A DNA stretch of 64,000 nt, from assembly GCA_963932145.1 (NCBI GenBank), contig OZ010573.1:25930325-25994324 (forward strand), written 5' to 3'. The position numbers were made by a program, and so were the translations under genes. The stretch's first letter is position 1, and each line of letters opens with the position of its first letter. Origin of the DNA: Acanthosepion lycidas (Eukaryota; Mollusca; Cephalopoda; Sepiida; Sepiidae). Shown here in pieces: positions 1 through 55,564 of the stretch. The notes under the pieces were generated by a model, which did not search any database, was not told the origin of the DNA, and worked only from the letters and a program-made list of their open reading frames with translations.

Positions 1-16
1 ATACATATATTCATTT

Positions 17-300
17 GAACTGTTGTCTTCATCTTGATTGTTATAGTAATATTTCAACCTTGTATCCTTTTTTATTTGGCTGTTGTACAGTATTCTTGGA
101 ATTTTAAACTGAACCCTTTATTCAGTCTGCAAGGTTTTGAATTCAACCTTCCATTCGATTCACTGGATTCAGAACTATCTATGCCCATGAATTAGTGTTC
201 AGTTTGAAATTCTAAATATGACAGAGGTCCCTGAAGAAGGCTACTGTACAGCAGCCAAAACATTGTAACTATAACAAGGACAACAGTTTGAACAAATCAG
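17..300. repeat. Inverted pair of a Penelope-like/SINE body
   Basis: A reversed copy (aactgttgtcttcatcttg to aactgaaccctttattcag) faces a forward copy (CCTGAAGAAGGCTACTG, CAGCCAAAACATTGTAAC, ending AAGGACAACAG). The same module occurs at 4460-4790, 13790-14135 and, again as an inverted pair, at 22055-22325. The forward copy has a hammerhead-like CTGAAGA core. Confidence 0.6.
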
Positions 301-1281
301 TTAATATTAAGCTTAGCTAAACTGTAGCAACAAGCAAAGGGTTCTTAAGTTTAAACAACTCTTGAAATAATAACTTGTTTCAAAATGAGTTTTGTGTACT
401 AAATATACAAGCAAAAGCAAGTTGTGCTTAGCATTACATGATTTCATCCATGCTAAATATGAAGAATGTAAAAGTTAAAATATTTAATTATAATAATAAT
501 AATAATAATAATCTTATAAAGTAATTTTCTTTTGAAAGAATATTTTTCTTTCTAGATGACCTCTTCTAGATTTGTTCCCATTTTTTTCTAATTGTTGGGC
601 ATGATCAGGCATGTTTTTTGAATTCATTCATTTTTTTTTTACTTCATATTTTTTGGTCCCTTTTACTAAAATGTGCCATCTTCGATGCATGCCTTACCAT
701 TCTCTCTTTTAGAATTGTTTCAACTGTTGTCTAACTCTTGCATGTTGGAATGTTATGTTAGAATCAAGAATTTATCAGCAACCCATTTTCTGCTTGCGAC
801 TGTTTCAAATCTTGATTTCAGTTTTTAGATCCTGTTTTAGATTTACAAAGAAACAAAGCCTTATTCATATCCTCATTGGTAAAGCTGATGGCTGACTTTA
901 GTCACCAGCCAATCCTTTTTCCTTCATCTCTAATACCAAGTGGTATGAAAAGTACTGAAATTTAAAGTTGCTAAATAGAAATACTGGACACTATTCAAAT
1001 TCAAATTTAAATTCAAATGATTTCTAATAAAACTAGTTTACTCATTCCAGCAGTTTGTTCATCTTGAAATATTTTTAAAATCTTGCAAATATTTGCTATT
1101 ATAACAATGACACTGGCACCTGTAGGCACTTCATAAATGATAACTTAAGCATAACAGTAAGTTACAGATATTACAGACAAAAAAATGTTCAAGTACACTT
1201 GGAATATTATACATAGTTTTTTAGCATATAAGTTTGTATCATGCTTTAATATTATTTCACACAAACACATTTATGTTAATC

Positions 1282-1400
1282 TATTCACCCCAAGCAAGGT
1301 GATAGTGCCACTAGGACACAAGGATGTACTGATAATGAAAGAGAATGATAAAACTTTAGAAGGAACCAGAAACCCAATATTAAACAAGAAACAAGGGATA
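1282..1400 (-). mobile_element. LINE 3' tail fragment, reversed
   Basis: The motif caccccaagcaaggtgatag, then ccactaggacacaagg, is the reverse complement of the 3' end shared by the LINE copies at 22360-22830, 24138-25505, 29168-29790 and 38340-38865. It is a short, 5'-truncated copy. Confidence 0.6.
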
Positions 1401-1568
1401 AATTTCTACTGCTGTTCAAACGACAAAGGAGGAGTGTGTGAGATATATATACACATATATATAATCCAAATGGGAGAAAGAACAGATGGAGTAAAATTCC
1501 ACTGTTCATAGCATTTACTTTTTAAAAAGTGCTCAATACAAAGTAGAGCAATATATTTTTATTTTCAT

Positions 1569-1891
1569 TATAAGAGATTATAATAAAAACATTTTGAAAT
1601 CTCTACAGAAAAGCTTTCATGTTTCAATACTTTGATTGTACTTCTTCAGGTGATGGTAAGTAACTGGTGATTAAATTATTTTTAAGGAAATTTAAAAACA
1701 GTATTACCTCTTTTCCAGAAGGGAGGAGGAAGGATAACTTTCAGAAAAGAGGTATCACTTTGTTTTTAAATTTCCTTAAAAATCATTTAATCACCAGTTA
1801 CTTACCATCACCTGAAGAAGTACAATCATAGTATTGAAACATGAAAGCTTTTGTGTAGAGATTTCAAAAGGTTTTTACTATAATCACTTAT
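1569..1891. repeat. Long inverted repeat, about 150-base arms
   Basis: Arms of about 148 bases (1569-1716 and 1743-1891) are nearly perfect reverse complements around a loop of about 26 bases; for example aagctttcatgtttcaatac in the left arm mirrors gtattgaaacatgaaagctt in the right. The right arm contains ACCTGAAGAAGTACAATC and TATTGAAACATG, a hammerhead/Penelope-like core. A (CA)n(TA)n tract follows at about 1906-1968. Confidence 0.85.
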
Positions 1892-1902
1892 GATACAAAT
1901 AT

Positions 1903-1905
<3 letters not shown>

Positions 1906-1967
<62 letters not shown>

Positions 1968-1968
1968 A
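1906..1968. repeat. (CA)n(TA)n microsatellite
   Basis: About 26 AC units running into about 6 TA units. It directly follows the foldback repeat, an association seen again at 3178-3226. Confidence 0.95.
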
Positions 1969-2004
1969 AATTAATGGATTTTATTTTGAATTCAACATTT
2001 TTAT

Positions 2005-2130
2005 TACTTCAAACCTTAAAATGTTATTTTTAGTGCAAAGACCAGTTGATGAAATAAACACTCTTTAAAAAAAACAGAGCATCTACTCAAATACCGGTAT
2101 CAACTAAAAATAATGTTTGAAGTAATTATA
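2005..2130. repeat. Imperfect inverted repeat
   Basis: The left arm attacttcaaaccttaaaatg mirrors a right arm that reads aactaaaaataatgtttgaa and then gtaat. A related segment, inverted, is at about 54680-54790 (tactcaaatacaggtattga). Confidence 0.55.
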
Positions 2131-2533
2131 TAATGTAGGGGGTTCTCGACTTATAACAGATTTCCATTCCTAGGATGTGTTGTTATGCAATTTTCCATGT
2201 AAGTTGGATTGTACACACGACCTTTTGTGTTTAAGCACCTACGTCACTCACCTATGCATAGGTGCAATATTAAAGTAATAATCTAGGTCATAACAACAGA
2301 TTTCTATGATATATGCTAACACAAGAAGGACTGAAAAAAAACACATGGAGGACATAGATATAACAAGTGAAAGAGAGCAAATGTCCAACAATCCAATATG
2401 GTGTACAACCAGGAACTGACCGACACTGCCTTATGCACTTGGCTAAATGACATAAGTCGAAACACAATTAATGAAGATTACGTCATAACTACAAATGGTC
2501 ATAGGTTGGGACTGTCATAGCCCAGGAACTTCC

Positions 2534-2540
<7 letters not shown>
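2131..2540. repeat. Possible MITE with related ends
   Basis: Starts gggggttctcgacttataac and ends with a degenerate mirrored match (ggtcataggttgggactgtc to ggaacttcctgc). The shape suggests a non-autonomous DNA element. No transposase was seen and the family is unknown. Confidence 0.35.

Positions 2541-2564
<24 letters not shown>
2538..2564. repeat. (TA)n microsatellite
   Basis: About 13 TA units. A second, (TA)18, tract lies at 2761-2797. Confidence 0.9.
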
Positions 2565-2567
<3 letters not shown>

Positions 2568-2758
2568 CCATGACCTGTAGGGTCATAGGGGCACCATGCG
2601 TACTGCAGCCGCAGTAGAAGTGCTGTTTCTTGGGCAAGGTAGCCTGACAGAGCCTAACCCTCTCTATAAATATGAAAATCTCTATATAAAAAAAAAAACA
2701 GAATGGACATAGAAATCAACACTGCACGATGGCTTGGGAGGAATGTGATACACACACT

Positions 2759-2798
<40 letters not shown>

Positions 2799-2852
2799 CG
2801 AATACAAGGTTGGTGTAGATGGAATAAACTTCCAGTAACCAAAAACACTATT

Positions 2853-3178
2853 TTTTAAAAAAGTGCTCAATACAGAGTAGAGTGAATAATATTTATCTAA
2901 AAATTATAACATATGTATGCTATAACATCACTGCAAAAATAGCGATTTTGTTTCAACCCTTCAGTTGTCTTGTCAAGTGATTGTGTTGCAAGTAAAATAA
3001 AAAGTTCAAAAACTAACCATTATCCCCACTAGGGGAAAATTATTACAGAAGATGTAATGGCCAGTGAAATTACAAGCATATGATAATTCAAATAACTTGA
3101 CAACGGACCTTAGATGGCTATTTTTGTAGTGATGTTATAACATACATATGTTATAATTTTTAAATAAATCATACACAT

Positions 3179-3226
<48 letters not shown>
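2853..3226. repeat. Foldback element with microsatellite tail
   Basis: Begins with the recurrent module tttttaaaaaagtgctcaat, acagagtagag. Arms at about 2900-2944 and 3117-3161 are reverse complements (aattataacatatgtatgct against a mirrored copy). It ends in (CA)n(TA)n. The module recurs at 1519, 3487 and 59551. Confidence 0.65.
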
Positions 3227-3230
<4 letters not shown>

Positions 3231-3360
3231 TGGATTTTATTTTTTAATCCAATATTTTTATTACATGGGGACTGCTAGTTTTATGCCTTAAGTAATCAGT
3301 AGGCAATCTGTTGATCATATATTGATTCTCTGACAGTTACTGAACATGAAACTGACAGAT

Positions 3361-3364
<4 letters not shown>

Positions 3365-3417
<53 letters not shown>
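3365..3417. repeat. (TA)n(TG)n microsatellite
   Basis: About 20 TA units followed by about 6 TG units. Confidence 0.95.
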
Positions 3418-3418
<1 letters not shown>

Positions 3419-4459
3419 AAAATATATAGAAAATAGGAAAGAACTCGTTAGTTAAATAATCCAAAGTTCTTTAGTATTTTAGTTATTATTTTTTAAAAAT
3501 AGTGCTCAATACAAAAGTAGAGCATAAATATAATTATTTATTTTAAAAAAACTTTCGGGTCTTATGTAGCATGTTGGAATCATATTTTTAAATAAATAAT
3601 TATATATATATATAAAACTTGTGTTTAAGCAACAAGAATTCAATCAGAAAGAATTTAGTAAATTCAACCAACAAGAGTCAATCTTTTCAATTGTTTATTA
3701 TATTTAAATTCCACTATGGAAATAAATTGTTCAACATGAAGATCAAATTTGGGGAAAATTTGTCCAAAGTTAATGTTTTTGTTCATGTATGAATATTACC
3801 AGGAACATTAATTTTTTTCAGTGTCATAGAGAAAAGCATTCATTAGCTTTATCTTGGCATCTTTAAAAACACTTTAATCCAAACTGAAATGTATTCAAGT
3901 AAGCTTGACGGCACCAGACTTTGAAAATATTAAATGCAAATTATTCATTTTTTAGTTGAAATTTGAACAGAATGTCCTATATTCCTATTTGAAATTTCAG
4001 AAAATCTGCTTTTTGTTTCAAAGATGACAGAAGAATTTATAAAAAAATATTTTTAATAAAACCTAGGTTTGTTTTTATCTGTCATTTTTGTATTTTTTTT
4101 GTAACTTTAATTGAAAATTATTACTGATGTTCTTGTAAAATCTACCTTCTTTACACAGGCCATACACATAACCCACTTACATACACTAAAAAAAAAAAAA
4201 AAAAAAGAACCACCCATGTGTACGGAGTGCCTCAAACCATACACTGTACCATATATCTTGATTGAATGTAAATGACCTGAGCCTCACCCAAGCTATATAT
4301 TATTAACTAAATAATTAGAAGGAATTATTCAAAATTCAGCCAAACACAACATTCGAATGCTTACGAAAAGTTAAGCTATATAACAGAATATTACTCCAAA
4401 TACTCACATATGTATATAGACATGTACATGCGTATGTGTATATCAAAATCAGTTAGGGA

Positions 4460-4790
4460 AAAAAAAGGACACGTGGCCCATTGGATAAAGACGTTGGTTA
4501 GATCCGGTGACTAGACCCAAAGAGTTGTGTGAGTTGCACTGATGAACTAAAACTTGGAGAGTTAAGTTAAAGGGAAATAACTGAGACATCTGAAAGAGGC
4601 ATGGCACGTGGAACTAGAACAGTCTACTCCGGTGAACGAAATAAAAGGTTCAGTTCAGAATTCCAATTACCTGAAGAAGGCCGGAGCATACAACAGCCAA
4701 AACATTGGGAATGTGGCAATGAAGATAAGGATAACAGTCCAAATAATGTAAACAATGCAAGTAATCATAATATCTCGGAGATATAGACAC
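4460..4790 (+). mobile_element. tRNA-headed SINE with Penelope-like body
   Basis: A tRNA-like head (gtggcccattggataaagac, then gttgtgtgagttgcact) is followed by a body with ACCTGAAGAAGGCCGGAGC and CAGCCAAAACATTGGG and a tail AGGATAACAGTCCAAATAAT. The same arrangement occurs at 13790-14135, which supports a real family. The 61-codon open frame across it is incidental. Confidence 0.6.
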
Positions 4791-4974
4791 ACAAAAAAAA
4801 AAAAGAAATTATAAAATTTTGTGATACAATATAAGATCCTAGTGTTGAAGTGCTATTAAATACAAAAAAAAAAAAAAAAAAAAAAAACCCTACTTTACCT
4901 TCTTTATTTTATTTTTCTGAATAGTTTCTTAAATACCAAATTTGAATTTTAGAAGTATTGATAGAAAGTTGATT

Positions 4975-4998
4975 TTTTTTTTTTTTTTTTTTTTTTTT
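4975..4998. repeat. Homopolymer T run
   Basis: A run of over 20 T; the paired A runs at 4185-4206 and 4863-4887 are similar. They are probably retroposon tails or slippage tracts. Confidence 0.8.
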
Positions 4999-7077
4999 GC
5001 ATATTTTTTAACGTCAATGCAGAATAAAATTTCAGACTAGATTAAATCAAAGACTTGTATTGGAAAAACATCTTTGAAAATATTTTCTCTTCATATATAA
5101 TAGTTTTACACTTTAAGATTCAAGTTAGCTTCTTAACTGTTCTGTAATCATTATTTTTCAAGTCATTAAAAATTGCTTATTGAAATATGTTAAAGATATG
5201 GACAAATGTAAATTAGACTGCAGTGATAACAGAATGGATCATAAAAATCATTACGATTCCAGTAATTGTTTTCATAACAGATGTAAAGAAGTACAAACTG
5301 TATATTGTACTTAAAATATAAATTCAGAATTGAAAGTAGTGGTTTAATTGATCATAAAAAATTCCATGACTTTGTTTAAAATCACAAGAAGTATTCTGCC
5401 TGCACTTTTAAAAATGAATTCCTGTTTTGTTTGTTTTAAAAGAAAACTTTATTTATTTTTATTTTTTTTTAACTAATATCTTTATTATTTACTTTTAAAA
5501 CTATCTGATATTTATCTGTATAATAAAATATCAATTGCTAACCAACTAATTTCTTTTATATTTAATATCATTTGATGAATCATTGGTAATGAAAAGTTTT
5601 ATTTTTTATGCAGATTTAATTCCTCCTTTAGGTACACATTTAGTTTTGTATGCACTAAGTTGTACCTTGCAATTTTTTAACACATTTCTTGATTATTCAG
5701 ACCCTAATTTTTTAATGTTACTAAACAAGAACATATCATTGATAAAAATAAATCAATTATGTCTTAATTAGTTGATTTGAAATATCAACTCTAATAAATT
5801 AAGTAGGTTTCTGTATTAGTCCATTCTAAATTCAATATTCTATTTTCATTCATAATATAATGACCACTTCATTGTATGTTATTGTAGTTTGTAAAAAAAA
5901 AAATTCATTTTTTTTTTTTTTATAGATATAAGATTTGTTTTATTTGTATTTTAATATTTTCTTTCATTGCAGCTTATTAATTACATCTGTCCCATAATAG
6001 TTTACAAATGCTTTTCGTACATTAAATGTAACCACTCTTACAGGACAGAGAAAAGATTAGATTTTCTTTTGCTGTTAATTGTTAACCATTTTTCATGAAT
6101 GTTAAGATTTTAATAATTGTTTTCATATCAGAAAATATAACTTCTAACTTTAACTTAAGATATAAAATACAAAATTGAAAATAATTTAGATTATTACCAA
6201 AAATCACTTGATTAATCTTTATATTTAAATTTTACTGCTGTTTTTTTTATTTTTTGCATAATGATTCGATTATAACTTAAATTATGTAAACTGACAAAAA
6301 AACATTATTTACTATAATATCCAGTTTTAACTTCATCACATAGTTGTTTATATGGCTGTCAAAAGTCTTACAAATGTTATTTAAAATTACTCAGGTGTAT
6401 CAAAAGTATTTTAATTTTTGACTTCACAGAGAATCTCTGAAGAGATTTTGTATGTTTATTTGAAACTTATCTCAAAAGTATGGGATCTTTTGATGAACTC
6501 AGTTCTTCTGAAAGTTTTCAAATGGTGGTTGGCTCCATTCTCTTCTATCTTGCATTGTAATGTATTTTAAGCAACAACTAGATTTTAATGGAAAAGTCAC
6601 TCCCTTTACAACACTTTTGGGCAATAAAATCAGATCTTGTTTCACTTGCTTTCACTTTCAAAATTCTGCTAAAATTTTCTGCAATTTTGCGACCCAATTT
6701 AAATACTCTCAATTGACAAAATTTCAGTACTTGTATCTTATAGTTAGGCACAGCAGAATAGTATATGTATCATATTACAATTCAAGTTATTCCTTAACAT
6801 ATATGTTATGTCCTGTAATAGCTTGCCTGTCCCCTGTCCACAAATTTAACATGCTTGTCCCCTACCCACAAATTCTTGGTATAGCAGCATTGGACAGAAT
6901 AAATCTCTAGCCCCTTTTTTTTTTTTAAACTACCAGAAAGCCTCATTCTAGAGTGCATTGAAGCTGTATATGTCTATATCTAGAAAGAAAGAAAAGGAAG
7001 TGATAATGCTGTCATGTCTAATATCTGCTTCAGTGAAATGGTATTGTAATATGAAATATGCCAACCTGAAATGATTC

Positions 7078-7690
7078 ATCATCATCATCATCATCATGTC
7101 CCTTGACCACTTCAGTCACTGGTGGGGGACCTAAGGTCAGAAGAAAAAGACAACCTCCTCCAGGATGATCTGTTGGTGATGACCCTCAAGAGTTTCAGTA
7201 TTGTCATGTTCATCCACTCTTTCATGTTCTATGACTAGCTTCTTCATTCCTGCCCCCACTTGCGTCTGCCTTCAGCTGTGCTAATGGTCTTGCAGAGGTT
7301 ATTACGCCATGTTATGTGGCCAAAGCATGACATCTTCCAACGTTTAATAGTGGCAAGGAGAGATTCCTTTTGGCCCACAAGACTTTTGACCTTGCTTCAT
7401 GCATTTTTTTTTTTTTTTTTTGCTCCTTGTAGGAGATGTGGTGGAACTTTCTCAAGCATTTGTTCTGAAACACCTGAGTCCATTTTCCTGCCACAACCAA
7501 GTCTCACACCTATAGAAGAGGAGAGGGGAGATAAGATCAGCAATTTGTAGAGCTTGAATTTGGTATGGAAATTGATGTTGCTCTTCCATATCCTTTCCAG
7601 CCTGGTCATAGCTGCTGTTGCTGTGGCAATCCATGTGCTGATTTCTGCATTGCAGAAAATGAACAAAAACTATGGAATTTCCATGGGTCC
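7078..7690 (-). mobile_element. RTE-like LINE 3' fragment, reversed
   Basis: The reverse strand reads STWIATATAAMTRLERIWKS, then FHTKFKLYKLLILSPLS, the C-terminal part of RTE/BovB-type reverse transcriptase ORFs (usually IATAAM-RL-KIW, FKLYKSL--SILLYGCETW). Downstream on that strand come GHVM-like residues and a trinucleotide (ATG)n end at 7079-7097, typical of RTE tails. The frame is interrupted by shifts, and a T run at 7406-7421 lies inside it. It is a 5'-truncated copy. Confidence 0.75.
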
Positions 7691-8142
7691 AACTCTAAAT
7701 AGCTAAAATAAAAATAGACCTATTTGAAAAATTATAACATGATATAGAGTATATGACCATATGGTTATTTAAGGAACATGTACAATTTATCCCCCTTAAA
7801 ATGTAAAGACAATATATCAAGTGTTAACCTATCAACTGGGTCCAGCTAGTTATAATATTAATAATATAGTGGAGTCCTAAATAGTCTTTAGATGTTTACA
7901 TGAAATAAGTTTGAGAATAAAGGGCTGTAGAATGACAAAAATACTTTGGATACACCCAAATATAAAAACACCTTTTTTTGTTTTAATTAATACCTGAAAA
8001 TTGACCTGATGAAAAATGAATAGTATGATACTTTGTTTTCCTATTTAACTCTGAAGAGTTGAAATTATTTTTCTATTTGTGCATATGTTTGCTTTTCTCT
8101 TCCGACTCTGTGATGTAAATGTATAATGTTTGCTTTTTCTAG

Positions 8143-51243
<43,101 letters not shown>

Positions 51244-52117
51244 TAACCACTATGGTCCAGCCCTGAGATCAGTCGGAGTTGGACAAATGTTTCATGAAAG
51301 TTAATGTGCTTGGTTTGGTTTCAATTACTGCCATCAATATATGACCCTGAAGAAGAGGAAGAAGAAAAAAAATATTACCTCATGGGATCCTCCTTCAAAG
51401 ATATTATATCCAACCATTCACAAAAAGTACCAAAATTTGTACTGGGGAATATGTATATTTATTGAAATATTTTTTTTTTTTTTTAATTTTATCTGTTGTT
51501 TTTCTTTGCTCAACTCTTGAAGAACTCAAATACCTTTTCTTTCTTCTTTATATAAGATTTTCAATATTAATTGCTACGTCTGTCCCATAATATTTCATAC
51601 ATTTTGTGCATGAATTATGCATGCAAATGTAATGACTATTATAGGTCAGAAGTAGTAGCTGTTTTCTTCTAACAATTAGGATTAAATACCAAAAATAGAT
51701 CATTTGCAAAAACCTGAAAATTACCCTTTAGTAAATAATTAGAATTGTTGCCATTCTTATTTCTAGAATTGTTTTCTGTAATTGTATAGTTTCCACCTGG
51801 CCTGATATATTCAGGTAAGCAACAATCCCTCCATTGTTGTTATGTTTGTTTTGTTAAGGTTTAGCAATGATCCATTGTACACACGTCTCTAATTCAACCC
51901 ACTGTGATCATCACATTTGTTGGTTTACGAAACATATCTAGAATTATAGTTGGTCAATATAAAGAATTCACTTTAAATATATGTTATTTCACTCGTCTCC
52001 ATTTCTCACTCATTTTTAAATGCAAATTTTTGAAAAAAAAATGCAAGCCGAATACTTTAAATGTTTCAAATGGAAGAAACAAAAGATATAAAATGTAAAC
52101 TACCAAAAAAAAATAAA
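51244..52117 (+). other. VPS50: VPS50 3' UTR, candidate extent
   Basis: AT-rich non-coding sequence directly after the stop. An AATAAA at 52112-52117 is one reasonable poly(A) signal, but several others follow, so the true end may lie much further downstream. RNA 3' ends would settle it. Confidence 0.35.
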
Positions 52118-52494
52118 ACCATTGGTAAGCCGATTCAACTGGTTAGATAAAATTCATTCCCAATTATAAAAATCTTTGAATTCTAAAAATTCATGACCAT
52201 CAGCTTTTCTCTTTAAAAGTTCTGTTACCAATGGTCATGTATTATATACTTCCTTCAGATGCCACAAAAAATTTTATCCTTCATGAGACACACACACAGA
52301 TTTCAATAGGTGTCACATTGGATTTTATAAAATGGGTGTGTTAGACAATTGGAAGCACAGCAAATAATTTTGTTTTCTATTCAAATTTATATTTATTCTT
52401 TAAAAAGAAATTTTTGTTTTATTACTGTTATTTTCCAGTTATTTAATTTTTATAATTTATTCAAAGAATCTTTGTCTATCATATTCATAATACT

Positions 52495-52620
52495 GGGGCA
52501 TAGCTCAGTTGGTAGAACATTTGACAAGGCTACAATATTTTTTTTGTTCAATCCTCAGCGCCACCCATATAGCATGTAAGTAAAATAGCCATAAAATAAG
52601 CAGCAATAAGTAAACAAATT
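52495..52620 (+). mobile_element. tRNA-derived SINE or tRNA pseudogene
   Basis: ggggcatagctcagttggta carries an A box (TAGCTCAGTTGG) and is followed by a B box (GTTCAATCC) 33 bases later, then cgccaccc and an A-rich tail with aaaatagccataaaataagc. The acceptor stem pairs poorly and a T9 run fills the anticodon-variable region, so it is not a working tRNA. Confidence 0.65.
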
Positions 52621-54390
52621 CTTGACTTTGCTCTTTTTGCCCCGACATAAGAACTCCTTGAACTTATTTTTTTAATTCACTGAATTTGCGTAGAGTTCCA
52701 TCAGTTTGCGTTCTTAAATGCCCTAGATACACCTCACAATGACCAGCAGCACTTTTCACAGCTCATTATAAAGAAAGCTACAAAACCAAGGAAATGGTTT
52801 CTTCTCTATACTCTTTATGATGATAGTCCAAATCATCAGTCTGAGTAATTATCTATATATGCAAAATTACAAGCCTCCTGAAACTGTTTTTTATATGATC
52901 TTTACTCTGTTGCCAAAACAAAAAATAGTCTTTGATAAATTTTAGGCTTTTTTTCCATCACAAAAAAAAAATTTAAAAAAATTTAAAAAAAATAATCAAA
53001 TGACTACCGGGACCGAAATTCCAATGAACAGCAAATTTTTTCAAAATTTCCAAAATGCCAATATAAAGTTAAAACAATAAAAGAAAATGTTAGTCTTTAT
53101 CAAATATAGCCATCTCTCTTAGCAAGTAGCCGAATCAGCTGTCTTTTTTTGGAAATGTAAATAAATACAATTTCAATAATTTACTATATTTACTTGTAAA
53201 TATTTAATCAGTGTTTGCTGCTCCTCTGAATTTTGCTGTTTTGTTATTTGAGGGTTTTTTTTTTTTTTGTTTTTTGTTTCTCCCACCACTAAAGACTAAA
53301 AGAAAATTTGTTCACAATATGGAAGCATTCAAGTCTTCAATGATTTTCATATGCACTTGTACATATCTGAAATTAAAGCAGGGGAAAAGGCAGATTTAAA
53401 TTTCATAGAATTTATTTTATAAAATAGATTTTCTTTACTTCTTTTCATCAATTATACCATCTTTTTGTATTTTTACTAAAAAATATTATTATAGACCCCA
53501 TGCCTGAAAGGAAAGTATAAGATTGAATTTCTGGTTTGTAAGCAAGAAAAAACTTTTTAAAAAAATAGCTATGGATTTTTCATCAAGTAATTTTACAAAT
53601 CAAACAGAATAGATAAAAAAAAAAAAATTTTAAATCCAGTAATAGATGAAGTAGATTGGTTAGTCAGACATGTGTTCATTCCAACTACTGATTACCTTTA
53701 TATCTGTGTTTATTTATATTATTTGCTATTTGGGTAAATATCATTAAAACAACCAAATTGCGTGAATTGACTTTTTTTCAAAACATTTTATACAGTCAGA
53801 ATTTACCTAAGAAAACTCTCAAATGGATTTTTTGGATTTTGACCATTTTCTTGTGCCCATCTTCAACGATTGTATAACTTCACAATTAGAAAATATTAAC
53901 ACATTTTTTTTTTTTTTTTTTTTTTTAATGACCCCACCCAAATGTCAACTCTCATATTAGTTTCTCAGTTCATGGAAGATTTATTGCCTCAAAAATGGAA
54001 ATAATTTAAAAAAAAATGTTTGAGAGCTTTTGATCAGTGTTTAGAGCAGGAGACTGGGGCTCGAAAGATCTAATCTTCCATTCCAAGTGGCAAATCAATT
54101 AAGCTCATTACTTCAAATTTTTCTCAGAGAAGTGTCCTTTACTCTAATGCATTTTAAAAAACACAACAAATGAAAAACATTTTAGGTATGGTGTCGATTC
54201 TGGAATCGGATATCTGCAATATAACAACAGGGGTATAAAATGCCATACATTTCCAAAGATGTGCATGCAATCATTGAAATGTATTCAAAAAAATTCTAGC
54301 AGGTCACATGATATATTCAAAACCTAGTCATATATTTATCTGAATTTTAAGAATTACGTTTTAACAAATTTAAACTTGGAAATTCAATTT
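52620..54390. other. Distal 3' UTR or intergenic; nothing recognised
   Basis: AT-rich sequence with A and T runs (for example about 23 T at 53905-53928). No conserved frame was seen on either strand. Confidence 0.45.
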
Positions 54391-54399
54391 CTAAAACTC

Positions 54400-54464
<65 letters not shown>

Positions 54465-54800
54465 ACACATTATTTTTAGTCATTACCCATATTTGAGTAG
54501 GCACTTTGTTTATTTTTAACACTATTTATTTCATCTACCAGCCTACATACACAGGAAAACTTAATAAAGAAAATGTGCCCTTCTGCAAGCGGGACCACTA
54601 TCTGAAAAAGGGGACACCGATTTGAATCTTACCAAGGGTACATTATCTTTAAATTTTCTTGAGTACGCAGGTAGATGAAAATAAACACAGCTTAAAAAAG
54701 AATTGAGATGTTCTACTCAAATACAGGTATTGACAAAAAATAGCATTTGAAGTAATAAAAATGTCGGATTAAAAAATAAAATCCATATATCTATTTTCTC
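54400..54800. repeat. Foldback repeat led by (TG)n(TA)n
   Basis: (TG)n(TA)n at 54400-54461 is followed by arms tttatttcatctaccagcct and ggtagatgaaaataaacaca, which pair. The right side tactcaaatacaggtattga and taataaaaatgtcggattaa matches the reversed 1970-2130 segment, so they are related elements. Confidence 0.6.
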
Positions 54801-54973
54801 TCACACACACACACTGTATTTAGCTCAATCTCGCACAAAATTACAATAAAGCTATTTAACTGGCAATTAGCTAGTATGCTAGTCAATACTCTAGAGCAGG
54901 CACCCAAATATTTACAAAATTAAACTTAGACAAGAATAAGGACATAGTAATTATGTACCACTTATTATTAATA

Positions 54974-55053
54974 TTAGGTTGGTGCAAAAATAATTTCGTT
55001 TTCTAACATATGTTACTATGTGAGAAAACGAAATTATTTTTGCACCAACCTAA
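54974..55053. mobile_element. Palindromic mariner MITE, copy 3 (80 bp)
   Basis: TTAGGTTGGTGCAAAAATAA mirrored by TTATTTTTGCACCAACCTAA with TA on both sides; internal tttcgttttctaacatatg. Same subfamily as copies 1 and 2. Confidence 0.92.
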
Positions 55054-55161
55054 TAATAATGGCTATTGAGATTAACTAGCCATTGCTCTGTTACAAATTT
55101 GCATTTTGGTGAAATCTGAGCCTAATGCAAAACTTTTGTGTTTCTTCTGTGGGGAACATAG

Positions 55162-55162
<1 letters not shown>

Positions 55163-55220
<58 letters not shown>
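55163..55220. repeat. (CA)n(TA)n(CA)n microsatellite
   Basis: About 25 TA units bounded by acacacacata on the left and gcacacacacaca on the right, itself a near palindrome. Confidence 0.95.
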
Positions 55221-55226
<6 letters not shown>

Positions 55227-55564
55227 CACACAGAGGAAGGAAAGAGAATCGAACATAGATTAAGAGGTCAGTCTTGTACGTCTTTAGACCATCAAGCTTA
55301 CACTTTGTAACAAAAAAAAAGGGATACCAAAATGTTTTCAGTCCCTCCCATTTCCCATAATCGCTCATTGTCCTATCATTGAAATAATGATTTTCAGTTG
55401 GGATGGGAGCTTTTCAGCACTTGCACGACACTATAAGAGAAACTTTCTCTCTAGGTAGATTCATTAGAATCACTTGTCAGTGTAAAAATAAACAAAACCT
55501 TAAGAGAATCTCTCACTACTTTATTTGTTTTACTGCTCTAGGGTGTCTGAGTTAGGAGTAAAAT

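Larger units (their letters stand above)
1..8142. other. VPS50 intron, 3' part; no exon recognised
   Basis: The first exon seen begins in mid-protein, so this stretch is intronic by inference. I looked for the VPS50 segment that should precede HITVES (vertebrate QYKDLCT and earlier) and did not find it here. It holds Penelope-related inverted repeats, microsatellites, a tRNA-headed retroposon and a reversed RTE fragment, listed separately. Between about 4900 and 7070 I see only AT-rich unique-looking DNA with homopolymer runs. Confidence 0.7.

Noticed and set aside
6560-6910. A 116-codon open frame upstream of the first exon
   Set aside because: The composition is what AT-rich DNA gives by chance, with no family motifs, and it does not match the VPS50 segment expected there.
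52495-52566. A functional tRNA gene
   Set aside because: A and B boxes are present, but the acceptor stem pairs poorly, a T9 run interrupts the anticodon-variable region, and an A-rich tail follows, as in SINEs or pseudogenes.
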